From positions 930,001-994,000 of the forward strand of contig JAFFSR010000097.1 in the NCBI GenBank assembly GCA_017163975.1: a stretch of DNA of 64,000 nucleotides. Direction: 5' to 3'. The notes under the pieces were generated by a model. The model did no database searches, was not told the origin of the DNA, and saw only the letters and a list, made by a program, of their open reading frames with translations. A program made the position numbers and the translations under genes. Position 1 is the first letter of the stretch, and each line of letters begins with the position of its first letter. Of this stretch, positions 58,161 through 64,000 are shown in pieces. This DNA comes from Anastatus disparis (lineage: Eukaryota; Arthropoda; Insecta; Hymenoptera; Eupelmidae).

Positions 58161-58650
58161 ATGTCAAATAGTATAAAAATAGAAACTATTAGTGATGGAA
58201 ATTGTTTATTTCGTTGTTTTTCTTTTTTTTTATATAATAATCAAAATTATCATAATGTAACAAGAAAAATTATCGTAAATAATATTATTGATAATTGGAA
58301 TCGCTATGAATCTTTTATTATAGGAAGAATATATAATGAAATTGAAATTAAAAACACGGATTGTTATAAACAATTAATGTCAAAATGTCGAGAATATGGA
58401 ACAGATACTGAAATAGTTTCTGTAAAATTTATAATGTATTTATTACAGTTTGTTTTAATAATTGTAATATTATTCATTATTTTGGTAACAATGAAAGTAT
58501 ATGGAAATTAAAACTATTATTTAGTAGAAATTATGATGATGGTCATTACGATATAATTAATTTATATAATACTAATTTTAAATTAGAAAAAAATAAAATA
58601 AAAAATGTAAACAAACATAAAAAACGTAAATTTTTATGTAACAACGAAAT
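58161..58650 (+). pseudogene. OTU-type cysteine protease domain (Helitron-associated), frameshifted
   Basis: ATG at 58161. The catalytic-Cys motif ISDGNCLFRCFS places Cys at residue 15. KIIVNNIIDNWNRYESF, then KCREYGTDTEIVSV follow the usual OTU order. The frame shifts near 58440. In the next frame LKLLFSRNYDDGHYDIIN gives the catalytic His (codon 58543-58545) and following Asp, so all OTU landmarks are present across the break. OTU domains are known cargo of some animal Helitrons and other transposons. Its position directly before a Pif1 helicase supports that origin. Confidence 0.75.
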
Positions 58651-58743
58651 GTCTTGTAAAAATTTTAGTTTACTAGAACCAATAGAAAAATTATCCATGA
58701 AAATCAGGAAGAAAATTCAAAAATTATTGAATATAATAAACAT

Positions 58744-59433
58744 ATGTTTAACGAAATGTATTTATTATTAAATCAAGATCAAAAATTTATTTTTGACGAC
58801 ATAATAAAATATTCCTCTAAATTATATTTTATTGATGGACCAGATATTACTGGAAAAACATTTTTGTATAAAACATTAATTTATCATTTTTTATACAAAT
58901 GTAAAAAAGTATTATCAATGGCATGGACTGGAATTGCATCAATTTTATTACCTAAAGGAATGACAAGTCACAGAACTTTTACATTACCTTTAGATTTAGA
59001 TAATGTAGAAATTACATTCTTTAAATTAGAAACTGACAAAAAAAAATTACGAGATGCAGATATTATTATATGGGACGAAGCTTCAATGGTACCAAAAAAA
59101 GCTTTGGAAATTGTTAATAAAACTTTACAAGATTTATATGGTAATGATTTACAATTTGGTGATAAATTAATAATTTTAGGAGGTGATTTTCGCCAAATAC
59201 TTCCTGTTATAAAAAATAGATTTAAAGATATAATAGTACAAAATAGTTTAAAATATTCTTTTTTATGGCCGTTATTTAAAATTAAAAAATTAAATAAAAA
59301 TATCCGCTGCAATAATAAATTATTTAATTCTTTATTATTACAAATAGGTGAAGGTCGAATTGAATCATTTCAAATTCCTGATAAATGGAAAACTAATGAT
59401 ATAACAAGAAATTTTTCAATATTTAATAAATAA
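58744..59433 (+). pseudogene. Pif1-like helicase, N-terminal half (Helitron)
   Basis: ATG 58744. LNQDQKFIFDDIIKY (Pif1 N-terminal motif); FIDGPDITGKTFLYKTL (Walker A GxxxxGKT retained, though the usual GPGGTGKT is altered); MAWTGIASILLPKGMTSHR; DADIIIWDEASMVPKKALE (Walker B); KLIILGGDFRQILPVI; and LNKNIRCNNKLFNSLLLQI. The frame stops at 59433 and then decays. The C-terminal AFAMTINKAQGQ and VALS motifs seen at 8.2 kb are missing here. It shares long identical motifs with the minus-strand helicase at 8095-9353, so both belong to one family. No Rep domain is seen. Confidence 0.85.
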
Positions 59434-59734
59434 TGTCGATTTCGACATAGAAGGTATTAAAAATGATGAAAATTATTATAAAAATTTATTAATAATAAGT
59501 AATATAATCTATGAATTATATTTTTAAAATGATAATTATTTATATACACCTTTAAAATGTTTCAAAAAATAAAAATTAAAATATTTACATGTAATAACAA
59601 TAATAATTTTTCATATTTTGTTAATGACAATATATTTTATTTTTATGAATTTATAAATTTTTTTCAGCGATAGTTTAAAAGTAGTTTATAAAATTAATAT
59701 TAGCAAAAATAAAAAAAAAATACTAAAATTTTTA

Positions 59735-61590
59735 AAATAATATAAATCTGTATGCTTTTTTCAACGACAATAAAAATAAATTTGTAAATTATTTTTAAAA
59801 ATAGTAAAAACAGATATACATATTTTTTAACGACACTAGACAATAAATTTGTACGCTTTTTTCAGCGACAATAAAATATAAATTTATAAGTTTTTTTAGC
59901 AATTATGAAGAATAAATATGTAACCTTTTTTTATCAACAATAAAAATGATTTTGTAAGCTTCTTTTAGCGACAACAAATAATTAATTTGTACGCTTTTAT
60001 AATCTTTTTTTAGCGACGATAAACAATAAGTTTGTATGCTTTTTTTAGCGACAATAAAAATAAATTTGTAAGCTTCTTTTAACGACAACTAATAAATTTG
60101 TATGCTTATATTAAATTTTTTTAGTGACAACAAACAATAGATCTGTACGCTTCAACAACAAAAATAAATGAATTTATAATCTTTTTTAGCTACAGTAAAC
60201 AATAAATTTTTACGCTTTTTTCAACAACAATAAGATATCAATTTATAAGTTTGTTTTAGCGATTATGAAAAATAAATTTGTAAGCTACTTTTAGCGACAA
60301 CAAACAATAAATTTGTATGCTTATATGAGGTTTTTTTAGTAACAACAAACAATAGATCTGTACGCTTCAGCGACAATAATAAATGAATTTGTAATCTTTT
60401 TTAACGACAGTAAACAATAAATTTGTACGCTTTTTTCAACGAAAATGAGATATAAATTTATAAGTTTCATTTAGTGATTATAAAAAATAAATTTGTGAGC
60501 TTTTTTTAACGACAATGAACAATAAATTTATATGTTTGTATAAAGTTTTTTTATTGACAACAAACAATCGCTTCAGCGACAGTAATAAATTTGTAAGCTT
60601 TTTTAGCGACAATAAAGATGAATTTGTAAGCTTTTTTTAGCGATAACAAACAATAAATTTGTATGCTTGTATGAAATTTTTTTGGTGACAACAAACAATA
60701 AATCTGTACACTTTAGCGACAATAATAAATGAATTTGTAATCTTTTTTAGCGACAATAAACAATAAATTTATACGCTTTTTTCAACAACAATGAGATATA
60801 AATTTGTAAGTTTCTTTTAGCGATTATGACAAATAAATTTGTAAGCTTTTTTTAGCGACATTAAACGATAAATTTATATGCTTGTTTGAAATTTTTTTAG
60901 CGACAACAAATAATCGCTTCTGCGACAATAATAAATGAATTTGTAATCTTTTTTAACGACAGTAAACAATAAATTTGTACGCTTTTTTCAACGGCAATGA
61001 GATATAAATTTATAAGTTTTTTTTAATTATTATAAAAAATAAATTTGTAAGCTTTTTTTAGCGACAATAAACAATAAATTTATATACTTGTATAAAATTT
61101 ATTTAGCGACAACAAACAATCGCTTCAGCGACAATAATAAATTTGTAAGCTTTACTAGCGACAATAAAAATGAATTTGTTAGCTTCTTCTAGCGACAACA
61201 AACAATAAATTTGTATGCTTATATTAAATTTTTTTTGGTGATAATAAACAATAAATCTGTACGCTTCAGCAACAATAATAAATGAATTTGTAATCTTTTT
61301 TAGCGACAGTAAACAATAAATTTGTACGCTTTTTTCAACGACAATGAGATATAAATTTATAAGTTTCTTTTAGTGATTATAAAAAATAAATTTGTAAGCT
61401 TTGTTTAGCGACAATAAACAATAAATTTATATGTTTGTGTGAAGTTTTTCTAGCTACAACAAACAATCGCTTCAGCGACAATAGTAAGTTTGTAATCTTT
61501 TTTTAGCGACAATAAAGATGAATTTGTAAGCTTCTTTTAGCGAAAATGAAGATGAATTTGTAAGCTTCTTTTAGCGACAACAAACAATGC
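59735..61590. repeat. AT-rich minisatellite with higher-order organisation
   Basis: Built from ATAAATTTGTAAGCTT, TTTTTTAGCGACAATAAA and ACAATAAATTTGTATGC-like units. A longer marker, CGCTTTTTTCAACGACAATG with ATATAAATTTATAAG, recurs near 59850, 60210, 60428, 60776, 60981 and 61328, with spacings alternating between about 205-218 and 347 bp in the right part. It begins 0.3 kb after the helicase fragment. Confidence 0.8.
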
Positions 61591-62156
61591 TTTTTATAAG
61601 CTTTTCATGCCGCCATATATTTTTATGCTGGTCTCAAGCCCAAAAATCTTTTGTTAAGACAAATATGTAAATATCTTATTTCTAATTTAAAAAAAAACAT
61701 GTTTTATTTAAATACAATTGTTAATAAAGTACCTACGGATATTAAGCTAAATTCATTTTGTAATTCATAGTTTACTATTGTAATTAATAAATTTTTTCAA
61801 TAACAAAAATAAAGATACAATATATAGAAATAAAAATATCAGAATAGAAATAAAAATATTATATATTTATCTGAATAAAGAAAATGCAGAGAGGAAGCTT
61901 TGTATTATCAAGTAATTATGTTTGCAATCATATTAATAGAATATTAATAATAATAATTTTTTTTTTTCATTTTTGAAATTCAATATTAGAATACGAAAAA
62001 ACTTTATAATATTAAATAGTTACAGTTACAATCATAATAATAAAATATTACTAATTATAATAATATTAAATTACTTATAATTGCTATTATAATAAAAGAA
62101 TATTATTAATAATAAGAATATTTTTTTATTACTAATTACTTAATCATAATATCATA
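61591..62156. other. AT-rich region, no gene
   Basis: Long runs of A/T with AATATTAATAATAA motifs. No feature supported. Confidence 0.6.
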
Positions 62157-62650
62157 GTGGGGAGGAGGGCATAATGAGGGGGGGCTATAAAAAGTATGGG
62201 AGAGTGGGGAGCAAATTGAGGGAAGGCTGAGGGGGCTACAAAAATTAAGAAGGGTGAGGGGGCTGAGGGGGAGGCCTAAGTTACGTTAATTTTGGAATAG
62301 ATATTTATAAGAGAAATTACAACGTAATTTGAGGGGGGGCTATACCGACAGACATTCGGGGGGGCTGATAGGGGGCTACAAAAATTGAGGGGGGGCGAGA
62401 GGGGGCTGAGGGGGGCCTTAGTTACGTTAATTTCGGAATAGCCATTTATAAGAGGAATTACAACGTAACTTGCAGGGGGGGGGGGATTGAGGGGGGCTGT
62501 GGGGGGCTACAAAAATTGAGGGGGGGCTGAGGGGGGCCTAAGTTACGTTAATTTTGGAATAGCCATTTATAAGAGGAATTACAACGTAATTTGAGGGGGG
62601 GCTATGCCGACAGACATTTGAGGGGCGGCTGAGGGGGGGGGGGTCGGTTG
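62157..62650. repeat. G-run tandem repeat
   Basis: Three units (spacing about 140 and 121 bp) of TTACGTTAATTTTGGAATAG plus ATTACAACGTAATTTGAG are separated by stretches with runs of five to ten G (GGGGGGGCTACAAAAATTGAG). The plus strand has strong G-quadruplex potential. Each unit also contains inverted TTACGTT/AACGTAA. Confidence 0.8.
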
Positions 62651-63322
62651 AGTCTTGTCTTACGACTATATATATATAGATATACACTTGTGTTGACACA
62701 ATAGCTGAGGTTCCTTCGATTGATGATTATTTTGTGCAAGGAATTTCAGCAATTGGTTAGTCTTGTAATCCAACCTGGCCAATTTAGAGTTTTGATTGGG
62801 AGCGATTGCCGAATTGGCTACCAGACTTATAATTGCTCGGTCAACGGATCAGCAAGTGAATTTGTACTCCATTAAAGATAACAAATAGCGGTTGTCTCGC
62901 AAACTAGTGGCAAATCGGAGCAGTTGATAAGGAAATTGGATTGTTTCATAGTAGAAATTATTAAAATAAAAAGTTGGTGTTGGAAATATAATTGTAAATA
63001 CAGAGAGTAAAGCAAATATCCCTGTTAAAAATAGTTGAGACAAATCGTCTTAGAATATAAATATTCATACATGTATATTAAAATATTTTATTAAAACCGA
63101 ACTGAAAATCTTGTGTTTTGCTCACAGCACTTATATCTTGCATCAAATAAGATATAAGTAGCATTCTGAGTTTGTTTGAAGCTCCGTAAGAGTAATAAAG
63201 TAAGAGCAGTTTTATAAACTAAAACTTGCACACACACAAGGTAGTTGAGACTGGTTAAATTATATATAAATATTATTTTACGGCAAAAGCGAGTAGGCAG
63301 TCTCAACACCTAACGAAACAAA
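62651..63322 (+). other. probable LTR and leader of the element that starts at 63323
   Basis: No gene. TGTTGACACAATAGC near 62692 could be an LTR start, an AATAAA-like signal lies near 63195, and a hairpin with a 10 bp stem CTTATATCTT/AAGATATAAG lies at 63130-63158. The partner LTR is outside the window, so boundaries cannot be fixed. Confidence 0.4.
63130..63158. repeat. 10 bp stem hairpin
   Basis: CTTATATCTT, nine-base loop, AAGATATAAG, inside the putative LTR or leader. Role unknown. Confidence 0.7.
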
Positions 63323-64000
63323 ATGTCTGATACCACTATGGAGGTGATAGAGACGTGGTTGTGGTAAATCAATGAAGCAGAATTGACTGACGCAATCAAA
63401 AATTTAGAACTGCTTGGTAATGGCAGCAGATTGCGTCGCGCTGACCGGATATTGAAGTAGTTTTCCGGTAATTATGATCCGGAAGATTTCACTCCAGACG
63501 TTAATACGAGGGAGGCGATGCATAGAAAGGCGGAGAATCGTGATCACACGATAACCAGGATACTTCAGACTGAACATGATGAGTCTGAAGTACATCCACT
63601 CCAAGCGATAAGCGGGAACCAGGTGGTCAAAGAAAACTTGCAAAAGACAATGGTCACGATCAAAGGGGCGAATGTCACTCGAAAGGAAGACCAACAGCAA
63701 TCTCCTATGGTCAACAATGAGACCACAGAGCATACGCAACCTTTCACGGTTAACAAGGAGAAGATAGCATATGTGCAATCTTCTTCGGCCAGCGCAGTAA
63801 CCACGTCAGGAACACGAATTTCTGCAGCAAAGGATACTATCTCCATATCGGATTCTATGGGTAAGATGTTTGAAATACCCTTAAAGTTCGCACAATACAT
63901 ATCAGAAATGAGGGCATGCATTGCTGAAATGAGAGACAAGTCTGTAGAGATGAGCAGAAAAGTGGATCGGCTCGAGATGCCAGAAAAAGCATCAAGCACC
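63323..64000 (+). pseudogene. gag-like N-terminus of an LTR-type retrotransposon (runs off the window)
   Basis: ATG 63323 (MSDTTMEVIETWLW) with stops at codon 15 (TAA) and near codon 47 (TAG). Otherwise the frame is open to the end of the window. Residues 16-45 (NEAELTDAIKNLELLGNGSR) look like the SAP-type helix pair found at the start of many insect gypsy-type gag proteins. A hydrophilic, Thr/Gln-rich middle follows. The end (IPLKFAQYISEMRACIAEMR) looks like a coiled coil. The base composition is clearly less AT-rich than the surroundings. Identity as gag is inferred from this layout. Confidence 0.5.

Noticed and set aside
58161..58511. Host OTU deubiquitinase gene
   Set aside because: Intronless, frameshifted, and directly followed by a Pif1 helicase fragment, so a transposon origin is more likely.

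Overview
This 64 kb window is AT-rich animal DNA, most likely from an arthropod and probably an insect. The evidence is an R1-clade LINE fragment, insect-type Ty3/gypsy and Ty1/copia retrotransposons, a TCAGT-type initiator in the gypsy LTR, Helitron-type Pif1 helicases and many TA-flanked foldback MITEs. A hymenopteran would fit, but that is inference. I recognise no intact single-copy host gene. Almost everything is mobile DNA, satellite DNA or its debris.

Layout. 1-7.9 kb: a decayed copia element (copia-1) split by a 3.7 kb long-TIR DNA transposon (copy A). 8.1-9.4 kb: a broken Pif1/Helitron helicase on the minus strand. 9.5-12.6 kb: a tRNA-derived SINE, two foldback elements, an R1-clade LINE fragment and a relic of a C2H2 zinc-finger array. 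12.65-41.43 kb: one decayed LINE cut into three pieces by a foldback MITE (15.46-16.13 kb) and by a 23.8 kb insertion with long inverted ends and a TA duplication (16,551-40,388). That insertion has itself received a 12.9 kb gypsy element (18,091-31,026, coding on the minus strand, TSD ACGT), several palindromic elements, and a 6.1 kb copia element (copia-2, 34,007-40,146, TSD AAGGC, two LTRs identical by eye). Copia-2 in turn carries a 984 bp foldback MITE. The order of insertion can be read as LINE, then long-TIR element, then gypsy and copia-2, then MITE.

41.4-50 kb is repeat-dominated: a truncated relative of the 984 bp MITE, a TA-flanked MITE, a minisatellite interrupted by another foldback MITE, and a 3.57 kb palindrome whose arms consist of about 52 bp tandem repeats. 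50.4-54.3 kb holds copy B of the long-TIR transposon in the opposite orientation, broken by a 236 bp hairpin-rich GC-rich insertion. 55.2-55.5 kb is a 30 bp minisatellite with a 60 bp alternating pattern. 57.1-57.5 kb is a TTAA-flanked MITE. 58.1-59.5 kb is a Helitron-like OTU protease plus Pif1 helicase module, followed by about 1.9 kb of higher-order minisatellite and 0.5 kb of G-run repeats. The window ends inside the gag start of another LTR-type element.

The most unusual item is the gypsy element. Between pol and its 3' LTR, in the place where env would lie, it carries a third reading frame (about 23,446 to 21,508, minus) that looks like a leucine-rich-repeat protein with a possible F-box-like start and shows no membrane segments. 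Second is the long-TIR transposon family with a Cys-containing N-terminus and a DDE-like core that I cannot assign to a named superfamily.
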